Shown: one piece after another, positions 1 through 8,867 of the stretch
How the letters are laid out: each line of letters starts with the position of its first letter
Position numbering within the stretch: the first letter of the stretch is position 1
From: an uncultured Lachnospiraceae bacterium
GTDB taxonomy: Bacteria; Bacillota; Clostridia; Lachnospirales; Lachnospiraceae
Reading direction: 5' to 3'
NCBI GenBank assembly: GCA_945929965.1
Contig: CAMEOT010000012.1
Location: forward strand, 1-64,000
Length of the DNA stretch: 64,000 nucleotides
Program-made: the position numbers and the translations under genes
Notes under the pieces: generated by a model
The model's database searches: none
Seen by the model: only the letters and a program-made list of their open reading frames with translations
Told to the model about the DNA's origin: nothing

Positions 1-2
1 AC

Positions 3-30
3 TTGAAAGTTAATTAAGAAATGCTATCAA
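3..30 (+). promoter_or_regulatory. putative promoter of the left-edge structured RNA
   Basis: A TTGAAA box (3-8) is followed after 16 bases by TATCAA (25-30), preceded by the TG of an extended -10 (22-23). The predicted start falls at about 37, exactly where the first helix of the structured RNA begins. Boxes are seen; use as a promoter is inferred. Confidence 0.45.
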
Positions 31-36
31 ATCCCC

Positions 37-178
37 GTAGCCCGCATTGGGGCTAAGAACCGCAGACCCGCTTCCGCTTCGGACGCAGACCGTAGCGGTA
101 CATAAGCGAGGACAATACCCTCGCTAAGTACCGACGGCTGCTTAGAGTCTGCTTGTCCTTACCCCAACTGCAGGCTAC
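37..178 (+). ncRNA. structured non-coding RNA candidate (possibly raiA-type)
   Basis: No open frame explains this stretch, but it folds into one nested set of helices. The outer stem is 37-52 with 162-178 (GTAGCC/GGCTAC, GCA/TGC, TTGGGG/CCCCAA). Next is 62-67 with 147-152 (GCAGAC/GTCTGC). Inside are a small hairpin TCCG-CTT-CGGA (73-83) and a long arm built from 85-88/138-141, 90-93/134-137, 97-101/128-132 and 106-111/119-124. More than 30 base pairs close without crossing, and the 5' end abuts a promoter-like sequence. Size and complexity fit a conserved structured RNA; the raiA motif, common in Firmicutes, is one candidate I cannot confirm from memory. It does not show the hallmarks of RNase P, SRP or tmRNA. 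No terminator with a U-tract follows closely on the + strand, so the 3' end is uncertain. Confidence 0.6.
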
Positions 179-363
179 TGGTTTCCACTAAAAAAGCCTT
201 AAACTAATGAAAATGGTGGAAATTGAATAGAAAAAAGTTCTATAGAAGAAGCAATTCCTCTGTTTTAGATCTTTTCTGCAATTATGGAGGAAATTATTTG
301 CTCACAAAACATTAATTCCACTATTTTCTGTTATTCAATGGATTTTAGCGGAATCAGTAAACA

Positions 364-604
364 GAACGCCCACGGCGGATGGAATGTCCTTCCGAAGATG
401 TTTGTCGGGAGGTGGTGATATTTTCTCGAAAAGTGTTGAAAAACAGGGTGGAGCGAACAGGACGTTCGCGACAGGCGGATGTTGCCATGGATGGCAACTG
501 GAGCCGTGCCCGTACGGATTAGAACCGCTACTCACTTTTCGTTAGAAAATTCCCACCGGGAGACCCCACATCGAGGAAGGACATTCCATCCGCCGTGGGC
601 GTTC
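364..604. repeat. structured intergenic element, copy 1 (30-bp perfect terminal inverted repeats)
   Basis: The ends are perfect inverted repeats of 30 bp (364-393 and 575-604). Inside are further paired blocks: GATGT (397-401) with ACATC (568-572), a TTTTC/GAAAAGTG block with CACTTTTC/GAAAA, and local hairpins GCGAAC/GTTCGC (about 457-472), GTTGCC/GGCAAC (about 482-499) and CCGT/ACGG. A second copy lies at about 6121-6366 and keeps the same pairings with different bases, which points to selection on structure. It carries no convincing gene; short open frames across it differ between the copies. It lies downstream of the typA terminator, so its promoter and strand are unknown. It may be a mobile palindromic element or a stand-alone mobile structured RNA. 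Confidence 0.75.
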
Positions 605-630
605 GTGGCTTCTTCACTAACTCTCAAGTT

Positions 631-673
631 AAAAAATCACCTTCACATACTGCCTGCAGTACATGAAGGTGGT
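631..673 (-). terminator. intrinsic terminator of typA
   Basis: On the minus strand a hairpin with arms CACCTTCA/TGAAGGTG and an inner TACTG/CAGTA stem is followed by a run of six T (complement of 631-636). It begins just after the typA stop codon. Confidence 0.85.
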
Positions 674-690
674 TATATTTATAGATCTTT

Positions 691-2529
691 TTAAGCATTT
701 CTATTGATCATGGCACGTTTTCTCAGGGTCGGATCCAGGATCTTCTTACGGATACGAAGGTTCGTAGGAGTTACCTCCAACAGCTCGTCGGTATCGATAA
801 AGTCCAGAGCCTGCTCCAGAGACAGAACCCTGGGAGGTGTCAGACGCAGGGCTTCGTCAGCACTGGAGGAACGGGTATTGGTCAGCTGCTTTTTCTTGCA
901 GACATTGATCTCGATGTCCTCGTTGCGTCCGGTCTGACCGATGACCATACCGGAGTATACCTTTTCACCGGGGCCGATGAAGAGAGTACCACGCTCCTGC
1001 GCATTGTACAGACCGTAGGTGATAGCTTCGCCGGCTTCGAATGCGATCAGGGAACCCATCTTACGATACTGGATGTCTCCCTTGTAAGGACCGTAATCAT
1101 CAAATACGGTGTTCAGGATACCGTTACCCTTGGTATCGGTCATGAACTCGCCACGGTAACCGATCAGTCCTCTTGCGGGGATGGAGAATTCCAGACGGGT
1201 GTAAGTGCCGCCGGAGATGGACCCCATGTTACGAAGCTCACCTTTTCTTTGTCCCAGTTTCTCGATGACAGCACCGGCAAACTCGTTGGGAACATCAATA
1301 TAAGCTAATTCCATAGGTTCTAATTTCTTGCCGTTCTCATCGGTATGATATAGAACCTCAGCCTTACTTACAGCAAATTCAAAGCCTTCACGACGCATAT
1401 TCTCGATCAGCACAGACAGATGCAGCTCGCCACGACCGGATACCTTGAAACGGTCAGGGGAATCTGTCTCTTCCACACGTAAGGATACATCGGTATTTAA
1501 CTCACGGAACAGTCTGTCACGCAGGTGACGGCTGGTAACGAATTTACCTTCCTGGCCTGCCAGAGGAGAATCATTTACCATGAACTGCATGGCGATGGTG
1601 GGCTCACTGATCTTCTGGAAAGGAATGGGTACTACATTTTCCGGAGAGCAGATGGTGTCACCGATGTGAAGCTCGCTGATACCGGAGATGGCAACGATGG
1701 AACCGATGCCGGCTTCTTTTACCTCTACTTTATTCAGACCGTCGAACTCGTACAGCTTGCTGACCTTGGTCTTGATGATCTTGTCGGGGTTGTGGTGGTT
1801 ACAGATGACCACATCCTGATTGACACGGATGGTACCGTTGTCAACCTTACCGACACCGATACGGCCTACATACTCATTATAATCGATGGTACTGATCAGT
1901 ACCTGGGTAGCTGCATCGGGGTCACCTTCGGGAGCGGGAATGTAGTTGATAATGGTCTCGAACAGAGGCTCCATATCGGTACCCATCTCATCAGCATCCA
2001 GGGAAGCAATACCTGCCTTGGCGGAAGCGTACACGAAAGGACAGTCTAACTGGGAATCGTCTGCATCCAGCTCTAAGAACAGCTCCAGTACTTCGTCTAC
2101 GACTTCATCGGGTCTTGCTTCGGGACGGTCGATCTTGTTGATACATACGATAACGGGAAGCTTTAATTCCAGTGCCTTACGAAGCACGAATTTGGTCTGG
2201 GGCATAGCACCCTCGAAAGCATCCACTACCAGAATAACACCGTTTACCATCTTCAGGACACGTTCTACCTCGCCGCCGAAGTCTGCATGACCCGGGGTGT
2301 CGATGATGTTGATCTTGGTACCCTTATACATAACAGCAGTGTTCTTGGACAGAATGGTGATACCACGCTCGCGCTCGATATCGTTGGAGTCCATGACACG
2401 CTCAGCAACTTCCTGATTTTCACGGAATACACCGCTTTGTTTTAACAGCTCATCCACCAGAGTGGTTTTACCGTGGTCTACGTGAGCAATGATTGCAACG
2501 TTTCTGACATCTTCTCTTTTTTGTCTCAT
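691..2529 (-). CDS. typA: translational GTPase TypA/BipA
   Basis: TypA is a ribosome-associated translation-factor GTPase that acts in the cytoplasm, needed for 50S assembly and growth under stress. The 612-residue length is normal. G1 is [10 protein letters not shown] (residues 15-24), followed by RERGITI (switch I, about 54-60), [14 protein letters not shown] (G3) and NKID (G4). The EF-G-like domains II, III and V and the family-specific C-terminal domain follow. The start is the ATG at 2529. A promoter-like pair upstream on the minus strand (TTGCGT at 2613-2618, TATACT at 2590-2595, 17-bp spacer) gives a leader of about 55 nt. Monocistronic, with its own terminator. Confidence 0.97.
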   Translation of the reverse strand: MRQKREDVRNVAIIAHVDHGKTTLVDELLKQSGVFRENQEVAERVMDSNDIERERGITILSKNTAVMYKGTKINIIDTPGHADFGGEVERVLKMVNGVILVVDAFEGAMPQTKFVLRKALELKLPVIVCINKIDRPEARPDEVVDEVLELFLELDADDSQLDCPFVYASAKAGIASLDADEMGTDMEPLFETIINYIPAPEGDPDAATQVLISTIDYNEYVGRIGVGKVDNGTIRVNQDVVICNHHNPDKIIKTKVSKLYEFDGLNKVEVKEAGIGSIVAISGISELHIGDTICSPENVVPIPFQKISEPTIAMQFMVNDSPLAGQEGKFVTSRHLRDRLFRELNTDVSLRVEETDSPDRFKVSGRGELHLSVLIENMRREGFEFAVSKAEVLYHTDENGKKLEPMELAYIDVPNEFAGAVIEKLGQRKGELRNMGSISGGTYTRLEFSIPARGLIGYRGEFMTDTKGNGILNTVFDDYGPYKGDIQYRKMGSLIAFEAGEAITYGLYNAQERGTLFIGPGEKVYSGMVIGQTGRNEDIEINVCKKKQLTNTRSSSADEALRLTPPRVLSLEQALDFIDTDELLEVTPTNLRIRKKILDPTLRKRAMINRNA

Positions 2530-2589
2530 AAAAATCCTTGCCTTTCTAAAAATGCGTGCAACTGATTTAACCTTTTTTCAAACTGTTTC

Positions 2590-2618
2590 AGTATAGCACT
2601 TATCATTTCCGGACGCAA
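2590..2618 (-). promoter_or_regulatory. typA promoter
   Basis: On the minus strand, -35 TTGCGT (complement of 2613-2618) and -10 TATACT (complement of 2590-2595) are separated by 17 bases, pointing at typA. Confidence 0.6.
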
Positions 2619-2815
2619 GAAAAAACCGTGTAAAATCAACGTTTTTGTTGGTTTTCCATATGAAAAAGTATGGAAAAGAAATCCCTTTTGTGCGGTATTT
2701 GCATTTTTATGCGATGGGTTTTAGTACTCAAACGATAAAAAATAGAGTATAAATAGTAGTGCAATACATAAGGATTGTTGTAGAAGAGTCAGAAGATGTA
2801 GAAGGGAGAACAAAA

Positions 2816-3463
2816 ATGACAGATAAGGTTATTGAAAACAATCAGGTAACGGTGATGGGGGAAGTGGTAAGCAATTTTTCCTACAGCCATGAGATCTACG
2901 GGGAAGGATTCTACATGGTGGATTTAAGGTGTACGAGACTGAGCGACAGCTTCGACATCATACCGGTGATGGTCTCGGAGAGACTGTTAGATGTGACAGC
3001 AAGCTATATCGGAATGCTTTTGTGCGTTAACGGGCAGTTCCGGTCCTATAACCGTCATGAGGAGCGTAAGAACAGACTGGTGCTGTCTGTGTTTGCCAGA
3101 GAGGTGAAATTTATCGAGGAGATGGAAGAAAGTTCCAAGACGAACCAGATCTATCTCGATGGATATATATGTAAGGAGCCGATATACCGCAAGACACCGT
3201 TAGGAAGGGAGATCGCAGACCTGCTGCTTGCTGTGAACCGCCCTTACGGCAAGTCTGATTACATTCCCTGTATCTGCTGGGGACGCAATGCGCGCTATGC
3301 AGAACATTTCAAAGTGGGAGAGCGCTGTGCCATCTGGGGACGGATCCAAAGCCGTGAATATATGAAGAAACTGGATGAAGAAAATGTGGAGAAACGTGTC
3401 GCATTCGAAGTGTCCGTCAGCAAACTGGAACTGGTGGAGGAAGCCCGGGAATCCATAGTCTGA
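2816..3463 (+). CDS. single-stranded-DNA-binding-like protein with two OB folds
   Basis: A 215-residue protein with two tandem OB-type domains. The first (about residues 5-105) is diverged. The second (about 113-208) has the SSB-like order of G-x-I/E-P-x-x-R-K-T-P followed by AVNRPYG, ICWGRNA and a closing IWGRIQSREY strand. It probably binds single-stranded nucleic acid. It lacks the acidic DDDIPF-type tail of replicative SSB, so it is more likely an accessory paralogue of the kind common in Lachnospiraceae. The ATG at 2816 is preferred because GAAGGGAG lies just upstream; an in-frame GTG at 2759 has no ribosome binding site. A TATAAA at about 2748 may be the -10 box. Confidence 0.75.
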   Translation: MTDKVIENNQVTVMGEVVSNFSYSHEIYGEGFYMVDLRCTRLSDSFDIIPVMVSERLLDVTASYIGMLLCVNGQFRSYNRHEERKNRLVLSVFAREVKFIEEMEESSKTNQIYLDGYICKEPIYRKTPLGREIADLLLAVNRPYGKSDYIPCICWGRNARYAEHFKVGERCAIWGRIQSREYMKKLDEENVEKRVAFEVSVSKLELVEEARESIV

Positions 3464-3572
3464 CGACAAAAGATTGCAAAAATTTACAATATATGGTATA
3501 AAGAAATGCATAGGCAACTAGCAACTGCAGACAGCTACCTGGCGCAAGCGCAGATAGACCATGAGGTGTGTA

Positions 3573-4070
3573 ATGGCAGAAGGATGCATCTATATTTATA
3601 CCGGCGATGGCAGAGGCAAATCACCGGCAGCAATCGGAAGAGCAGTACAGGCAGCGGTAGAGGGGAAGAGAGTCGTCATTATTCAGTTTCTGAAGGGAAA
3701 GGGACTGGAAGATTCGGATTTTCTGCGCAGGATGGAACCGGAGATCAAATTGTTCCGTTTCGAAAAATCGGACAGCAATTTTGTGGAATTGCCGGAGGAG
3801 AAGAAGCAGGAGGAGATCCAGAACATCCGTAACGGAATCGGCTTCGCCAAAAAGGTTCTGACCACCGGAGAATGCGATCTGCTGATCTTAGATGAAGTGC
3901 TGGGACTGGTGGAAAAGGATATCATTACAGTGGATACACTGAAGGCACTGTTGGAATGCAGAGGAGATACGGATGTGATCCTGACAGGAATCACCCTGAA
4001 CGATGAAATATGCGTTCTGGCAGATGAAGTCTCCAAGATCGAGACTGTAAAATTCAAGGTCTGGGATTGA
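3573..4070 (+). CDS. cobO: CobO/BtuR-type cob(I)alamin adenosyltransferase family ATPase
   Basis: 165 residues. The N-terminus IYIYTGDGRGKSPAAIGRA is the Walker A motif of the CobA/CobO/BtuR family, followed by IIQFLKGKG, LLILDEVLGL (Walker B) and a final VILTG strand. The family adenosylates corrinoids with ATP. There is no corrinoid gene next to it, so substrate salvage is only a family inference, and it could act on another substrate. The start at 3573 is chosen for the GAGGTG sequence 4 bases upstream; an in-frame ATG at 3561 has no such site. Confidence 0.75.
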   Translation: MAEGCIYIYTGDGRGKSPAAIGRAVQAAVEGKRVVIIQFLKGKGLEDSDFLRRMEPEIKLFRFEKSDSNFVELPEEKKQEEIQNIRNGIGFAKKVLTTGECDLLILDEVLGLVEKDIITVDTLKALLECRGDTDVILTGITLNDEICVLADEVSKIETVKFKVWD

Positions 4071-4112
4071 CAGTCACATGGGTTAATGCTATCATAAAAT
4101 TATATTTAAGAA

Positions 4113-4277
4113 GATAGAGGTTGCGTTTTTCAAGAGTATTTTTTCGGAGGTAACAGGTACCGTTGAGGGAAGAAGAAAGGGGAACACGCCGAAAGATAAG
4201 GTATCCTGTATATGTTATCTTGGGCATACGTTTAAGAAGCGTATGACTGTCATCTCGTAAGCAGATGGGGCGCTATC
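4113..4277 (+). ncRNA. lysine riboswitch (L box) aptamer
   Basis: The conserved core of the lysine riboswitch is readable: AGATAGAGGTTGCG at the 5' side of P1, AGAGTA, CCGTTGAGGG, AAAGGGGAACACGCCGAAAG, TTGGGC, GACTGTCATCTC and a closing GGGGCGCTATC. P1 pairs GATAG (4113-4117) with CTATC (4273-4277). It is followed by a terminator and then dapA, so lysine binding is expected to stop transcription of the lysine/diaminopimelate genes. Aptamer assigned from sequence; control mode inferred from the terminator. Confidence 0.95.
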
Positions 4278-4297
4278 AAATAAGCTTGGATAATCAG

Positions 4298-4325
4298 CGC
4301 CGGCGCCATTGTGCGCTGGCGTTTT
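4298..4325 (+). terminator. riboswitch-controlled terminator before dapA
   Basis: Stem 4298-4306 / 4313-4321 (one G-U pair) with a 6-nt loop and a TTTT tract at 4322-4325, placed between the lysine aptamer and the dapA ribosome binding site. It is the expression platform. Confidence 0.85.
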
Positions 4326-4342
4326 GTAAATGGAGGAAACAT

Positions 4343-5227
4343 ATGGCTATTTTTAAAGGAGCAGGCGTGGCAATCGTCACACCCATGAACGAAGATGGAT
4401 CTGTCAATTATGAGAAATTCGGTGAACTGATCGAATTCCAGATCGTAAACGGCACAGATGCCATTATTGTATGCGGTACCACGGGAGAGAGTTCTACATT
4501 GACCCATGAGGAACATTTAGATACCATCAAATATTGTGTGGACAAAGTAGCGAAGAGAATCCCCGTAGTGGCCGGCACCGGTTCTAATTGCACCGATACT
4601 GCAGTATATCTGTCTCAGGAAGCGGAAAAATACGGTGTGGACGGTATCCTGCTGGTAAGCCCCTATTACAATAAAGCAACCCAGAAGGGATTGTACCGTC
4701 ACTTTAAGACCGTTGCGGATTCCGTGAAGGTTCCCGCCATCCTGTATAACGTGCCCAGCCGTACCGGCTGCAATATCCTGCCGGAGACTGTGGTGAAGCT
4801 GTGTAAGGATGTAGAGAACATCGTAGGTGTCAAGGAAGCCAGCGGCAACATCAGCCAGATCGCACATCTGGCAGCTATCGGTCAGGGCGTCGTGGATATC
4901 TATTCCGGTAATGATGACCAGATCGTACCCATCCTGTCTCTGGGTGGTATCGGAGTTATCTCCGTGCTTTCCAATGTAGCACCGACACAGACTCACGAGA
5001 TCTGCCAGAAATTCTTCGACGGAGATGTGACAGGCAGCCGTCAGATGCAGTTAGATGCTATGGATCTGTGTAATGCACTGTTCTGCGAAGTGAATCCGAT
5101 CCCGGTGAAGACAGCACTGAATATGATGGGAATGGGAGCCGGAGCGTTTCGTATGCCTCTGTGCGAAATGGATGAGGCAAATGCCAAAAGGCTTGAAAAA
5201 GCCCTGAAGGATTATGGTGTCCTGTAG
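4343..5227 (+). CDS. dapA: 4-hydroxy-tetrahydrodipicolinate synthase
   Basis: Condenses pyruvate with aspartate semialdehyde, the first committed step of diaminopimelate/lysine synthesis. It is a 294-residue TIM barrel of the usual length. It shows the family motif GTTGESSTLTHEEH (about 45-58), the tyrosine of LYNVPSRTG and the Schiff-base lysine in VGVKEASGN. The start at 4343 is supported by GGAGG 6 bases upstream. It forms an operon with dapB, but a terminator lies between them, so dapB may be expressed at a lower level. Confidence 0.97.
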   Translation: MAIFKGAGVAIVTPMNEDGSVNYEKFGELIEFQIVNGTDAIIVCGTTGESSTLTHEEHLDTIKYCVDKVAKRIPVVAGTGSNCTDTAVYLSQEAEKYGVDGILLVSPYYNKATQKGLYRHFKTVADSVKVPAILYNVPSRTGCNILPETVVKLCKDVENIVGVKEASGNISQIAHLAAIGQGVVDIYSGNDDQIVPILSLGGIGVISVLSNVAPTQTHEICQKFFDGDVTGSRQMQLDAMDLCNALFCEVNPIPVKTALNMMGMGAGAFRMPLCEMDEANAKRLEKALKDYGVL

Positions 5228-5256
5228 GCTGGAAATTAAAAAGCAAGAGTGGAAGA

Positions 5257-5296
5257 ATCCCGCCTGTGAAATTTTTATCATAGGCGGGATGTTTTT
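5257..5296 (+). terminator. terminator between dapA and dapB
   Basis: ATCCCGCCT (5257-5265) pairs with AGGCGGGAT (5282-5290), followed by GTTTTT. It may set the ratio of DapA to DapB or be partly read through, because no clear separate dapB promoter is seen in the short gap. Confidence 0.85.
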
Positions 5297-5332
5297 AAGT
5301 ATATAAGGATATTAAGATAGGAGAGAACAAAA

Positions 5333-6097
5333 ATGGTAAAAGTTATCATGCATGGATGTAACGGTAAAATGGGACAGGTGATCAGCGGACTGATCGCGGT
5401 AGATCCCGATATGGAACTGGTGGCGGGAATCGATGCCAGAGACGATGGACACAATCCTTACCCTGTATTCACGGATATTGCAAAATGTGATGTGGCAGCA
5501 GATTGCATCATTGATTTCTCCGCAGCTGTGGCAGTAGACAGGCTGTTAAATTACTGCGTGGAGAAAAAGATCCCCTGTGTACTGTGTACCACCGGTCTGT
5601 CCGAGGCACAGCTGTCTAAAGTGGACGAAGCGGCAAAACACGTGGCTATCTTAAAATCCGCCAACATGTCCTTAGGCATCAACCTGATGTTAAAGCTGTT
5701 AAAAGAGGCAGCCGGTGTACTGGCAAATGCTGGTTTCGACATGGAGATCGTAGAGAAACACCATAACCTCAAAGTAGATGCTCCCAGCGGTACCGCACTG
5801 GCACTTGCGGATTCCATCAACGAAGAATTTAATGGCGAATACGAATACGTCTACGACCGCAGTACGCGCAGAGAACCGAGACCTAAAAAAGAGATCGGTA
5901 TCAGTGCCGTCAGAGGCGGCACCATCGTCGGCGACCATGATGTCATCTTCGCCGGAGCAGACGAAGTCGTAACCTTCTCCCATACCGCCTACTCCAAAGC
6001 CGTCTTCGGCAAGGGCGCCATCCAGGCTGCCAAGTTCCTGGCAGGCAAACCCGCCGGCATGTACAACATGTCTGATGTTATCAATGCAGCGATGTAA
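5333..6097 (+). CDS. dapB: 4-hydroxy-tetrahydrodipicolinate reductase
   Basis: NAD(P)H-dependent reduction of the DapA product. 254 residues. The N-terminal nucleotide-binding motif HGCNGKMGQ (about 6-14) and the substrate-binding signature EKHHNLKVDAPSGTA (about 143-157) are intact, as is the C-terminal GAxxAAKFLAGKPAGMYNM segment. AGGAGA lies ahead of the ATG at 5333. It follows dapA on the same strand under the lysine riboswitch. The last 250 bases switch to a C-rich codon style (many acc, gcc, ttc) that continues into fbp. Confidence 0.97.
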   Translation: MVKVIMHGCNGKMGQVISGLIAVDPDMELVAGIDARDDGHNPYPVFTDIAKCDVAADCIIDFSAAVAVDRLLNYCVEKKIPCVLCTTGLSEAQLSKVDEAAKHVAILKSANMSLGINLMLKLLKEAAGVLANAGFDMEIVEKHHNLKVDAPSGTALALADSINEEFNGEYEYVYDRSTRREPRPKKEIGISAVRGGTIVGDHDVIFAGADEVVTFSHTAYSKAVFGKGAIQAAKFLAGKPAGMYNMSDVINAAM

Positions 6098-6120
6098 TTA
6101 CCTGGTAAAGTCATGAACTG

Positions 6121-6366
6121 ACGAAGTGGATGGATGCCATGGCGACGATGTTTGTCGTAGAGTGTTGACATTTTCTTGAAAAGTGTTGAAGAACAGGGTG
6201 GAGCAAACACGATGTTTGCGACAGCCAAGCCATGTGTGCATGGCTTTTGGCGCACACGGATGGCGCGTGTAGGCGTGCCCGTGTTAAGTAGAACAACTGA
6301 ATCACTTTTCCTAGAAAATTCACACTCGGAGACTTTACATCGAGACATGGTATCCGTACGCTTCGT
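6121..6366. repeat. structured intergenic element, copy 2 (covaries with copy 1)
   Basis: Located between dapB and fbp and homologous to 364-604 in its core. Its ends pair with different bases: ACGAAG (6121-6126) with CTTCGT (6361-6366), GGATGCCATG (6132-6141) with CATGGTATCC (6346-6355), CGATGT (6146-6151) with ACATCG (6337-6342). Internal hairpins are GCAAAC/GTTTGC, AGCCATG/CATGGCT and ACACG/CGTGT. The hairpin GCGAAC/GTTCGC of copy 1 is here GCAAAC/GTTTGC, a two-sided change. Shared single-stranded blocks include ACAGGGTGGAGC, GTGCCCGT and TAGAAC. Transcription through it is likely if dapB reads into fbp. Confidence 0.75.
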
Positions 6367-6391
6367 GAACTAACATAGAAAGGTGAATTTC

Positions 6392-8344
6392 ATGAACGAA
6401 ATGGAACAGAAGGTCCTAAAGACCCTCTCACACCAGTATAAAACACAAGCAGCAGCCTCCACGGAGATCATCAACCTCCAGTCCATCCTGAACCTTCCCA
6501 AAGGTACCGAACACTTCCTCACTGACATCCACGGCGAATACGAGCAGTTCAATCACGTCTTAAAGAACGGCTCCGGTTCTGTACGCCGTAAGATCGACGA
6601 AGAATTCGGCAACACCATCAGCAACAAAGATAAAAAAAGCCTGGCGACCCTCATTTATTATCCCGAGAGCAAATTAGAGATTGTGGAGCGGGAAGAAGAT
6701 AACCTCGAAGACTGGTATAAAATATCCCTCCACCGCCTGGTGCAGGTCATCAAACGTGTCTCCTCCAAATACACCCGTTCCAAGGTCAGAAAAGCCCTGC
6801 CCAAAGACTTTGCCTACGTCATCGAAGAACTGATCACCGAGAAGGAAGAGATCCAGGACAAAGAGGCATACTATAATGAGATTATCCATACCATCATCCG
6901 CATCGGCAGAGCACCGCAGTTTATCATTGCCTTAAGCCACCTGATCCAGCGGCTGGTCATTGATCACCTTCATATCGTCGGAGACATCTATGACAGAGGA
7001 CCCGGTCCCCATATCATCATGGATACCTTGTGTGAGTACCATTCCGTGGATGTCCAGTGGGGCAATCATGACATGGTGTGGATGGGCGCTGCGGCGGGAA
7101 GCCTGGCATGCATCGCCAACGTGATCCGCATGTCTGCCAGATACGGCAATCTCGCCACCCTGGAGGACGGCTACGGCATCAACCTGCTGCCTCTTGCCAC
7201 CTTTGCACTGGAGACTTACGAAAATACCAACTGCGATGCCTTTACCATCAAGTTCAATACCGATTACAATACCAAGGACCTCGGACTGGATACCAAGATG
7301 CATAAGGCAATTGCCATTTTGCAGTTCAAGCTGGAGGGGCAGCTTGTCATGCGGCACCCCGAGTTCCATATGGAAGACCGGATGCTGTTGCACCGGATCG
7401 ATTTTGAACGGAAGATCATTACGCTGGATGGCAAAGAATATCCCATGAAGGACGTGGATTTCCCTACCGTGGATCCGGAACACCCTTACGAACTCACCGA
7501 GGAAGAAAGCAAGGTCATGCTGCGCTTACAGCAGGTATTTACGCGCTGTGAAAAACTGCAGCGCCATGTAAAATTCCTCTTTTCCAAAGGCGGCATGTAT
7601 AAGATCTATAATGGTAACCTCCTGTATCACGGCTGCGTTCCTTTAAATCCGGACGGAAGCTTCATGCAGGTGGAGATCTGCGGAAAAGAATATTGCGGGA
7701 AAGCACTGTATGACATTTTGGAGTATTATGCCAGAAGAGGTTACTATGCCAAGGATACCAAGGAACGTGCCATGGGACAGGATATGATATGGTACATCTG
7801 GGCGGGCCCCGGATCCCCGGTGTTCGGCAAGGCAAAGATGGCGACATTTGAGCGGTATTTCCTGGAAGATAAGAAGACTCATGCAGAAGAGAAGAACAGT
7901 TACTACAAGCTGTTGGAAAATGAAGAAGTCATCGGTAAGATCCTGGAGGAATTCGGACTGGATAAGATCGATGCCCATATTGTCAACGGGCATGTGCCTG
8001 TGGAACAGATTCACGGAGAATCCCCCATCAAATGCGGAGGGAAACTTTTGATCATCGACGGCGGCTTCTCCAAGGCATACCAGAAGAAGACAGGAATCGC
8101 AGGCTATACCCTGGTATGTAATTCCAGAGGAATGCGCTTGGTAGCCCACGAGCCCTTTGAATCCACGGAAGCTGCAATCATCAAGGAATCGGATATTTTC
8201 TCGGATTCTGTGGTAGTGGAGAATTTCCCCCGCAGAAAACTGGTGGCGGATACCGATACCGGCAAGGAGATCCAGGAGAATATCTTCTATCTGGAAGAAC
8301 TCCTGGAGGCTTACCGGGAAGGTACCATCATGGAAGAGGTATAA
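6392..8344 (+). CDS. fbp: fructose-1,6-bisphosphatase class III (Firmicutes type)
   Basis: Gluconeogenic hydrolysis of fructose 1,6-bisphosphate. About 650 residues, close to the Bacillus enzyme. It carries the calcineurin-like metal-binding motifs of class III FBPases: GDIYDRGPGPH, VQWGNHDMVWMGAA and IVNGHVPVEQIHGESP, with GGKLLIIDGGFSKAYQ near the C-terminus. The start at 6392 is supported by AAAGGTG at the right spacing; a GTG at 6383 is part of that site. The structured repeat element ends about 25 bases upstream, so any regulation through it would act here. The 3' end abuts the convergent lipoprotein gene. Confidence 0.95.
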   Translation: MNEMEQKVLKTLSHQYKTQAAASTEIINLQSILNLPKGTEHFLTDIHGEYEQFNHVLKNGSGSVRRKIDEEFGNTISNKDKKSLATLIYYPESKLEIVEREEDNLEDWYKISLHRLVQVIKRVSSKYTRSKVRKALPKDFAYVIEELITEKEEIQDKEAYYNEIIHTIIRIGRAPQFIIALSHLIQRLVIDHLHIVGDIYDRGPGPHIIMDTLCEYHSVDVQWGNHDMVWMGAAAGSLACIANVIRMSARYGNLATLEDGYGINLLPLATFALETYENTNCDAFTIKFNTDYNTKDLGLDTKMHKAIAILQFKLEGQLVMRHPEFHMEDRMLLHRIDFERKIITLDGKEYPMKDVDFPTVDPEHPYELTEEESKVMLRLQQVFTRCEKLQRHVKFLFSKGGMYKIYNGNLLYHGCVPLNPDGSFMQVEICGKEYCGKALYDILEYYARRGYYAKDTKERAMGQDMIWYIWAGPGSPVFGKAKMATFERYFLEDKKTHAEEKNSYYKLLENEEVIGKILEEFGLDKIDAHIVNGHVPVEQIHGESPIKCGGKLLIIDGGFSKAYQKKTGIAGYTLVCNSRGMRLVAHEPFESTEAAIIKESDIFSDSVVVENFPRRKLVADTDTGKEIQENIFYLEELLEAYREGTIMEEV

Positions 8345-8345
8345 T

Positions 8346-8738
8346 TTATCTCTGACCGTTACCTACCAGATCATTGGTGATATCGGAGACTCCGTTCGCG
8401 GCATCATCCACGATATTGCCTACTGTATCGCCGGCTTCTCCCACGGCGTTGCCGGCATTGTCCAGCATGGAATCATTTTCGGATACGGTATTACCGTTGC
8501 CATTGGTATCCCCCATGTTGTCTGTGGCAGCAGTTCCGGTCTCCGGGGTCTGTGTCACAGTGCTCTCCTGAGTGGCAGGAGAGGTGGAAGGGGAAGGAGA
8601 GGCAGCCATGCTGCCGGAGTTATTATTGTTCTTGTTATTGCCGCAGGCAGCTGCCATGCACAGGTAGACTGTGAGAATACCCAGAACCAGTAACTTTTTC
8701 CCAATGTGGGAGATTGTGTTATTTGTCTTATTTTTCAT
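8346..8738 (-). CDS. small lipoprotein, low-complexity
   Basis: 130 residues. Positively charged start MKNKTNNTISHIGKK, a hydrophobic stretch and a lipobox ending in MAAAC (Cys about residue 31) give a lipid-anchored protein. The mature part is Ser/Thr/Pro/Asn-rich, followed by a helical-looking repeat of NAVGEAGDTVGNIVDDAANGV type. No enzymatic motif. Function unknown; a surface or spacer role is possible. The start at 8738 is chosen for GGAGG 6 bases upstream; longer in-frame starts have none. It is divergent from hisA and convergent with fbp. Confidence 0.7.
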   Translation of the reverse strand: MKNKTNNTISHIGKKLLVLGILTVYLCMAAACGNNKNNNNSGSMAASPSPSTSPATQESTVTQTPETGTAATDNMGDTNGNGNTVSENDSMLDNAGNAVGEAGDTVGNIVDDAANGVSDITNDLVGNGQR

Positions 8739-8867
8739 AATGTCCTCCATTTCAAGATGACCCATTACGGGATATTTATGTCCGAACCACAGCTGGTTGG
8801 CTTGAAAGTAGTATGTGCGTATGTCAGAAAAATATACAAAAATATTTTTTGGGGAAAGAGGAAGTAA

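Noticed and set aside
37-178. RNase P, tmRNA, SRP or 6S RNA
   Set aside because: The characteristic conserved segments of these RNAs are not seen (no tmRNA tRNA-like ends, no RNase P core, no SRP GGAA/GNAR apex).
1525-2049. Long open frame on the + strand opposite typA (174 codons)
   Set aside because: It is the antisense shadow of conserved GTPase codons, with no ribosome binding site and an improbable composition.
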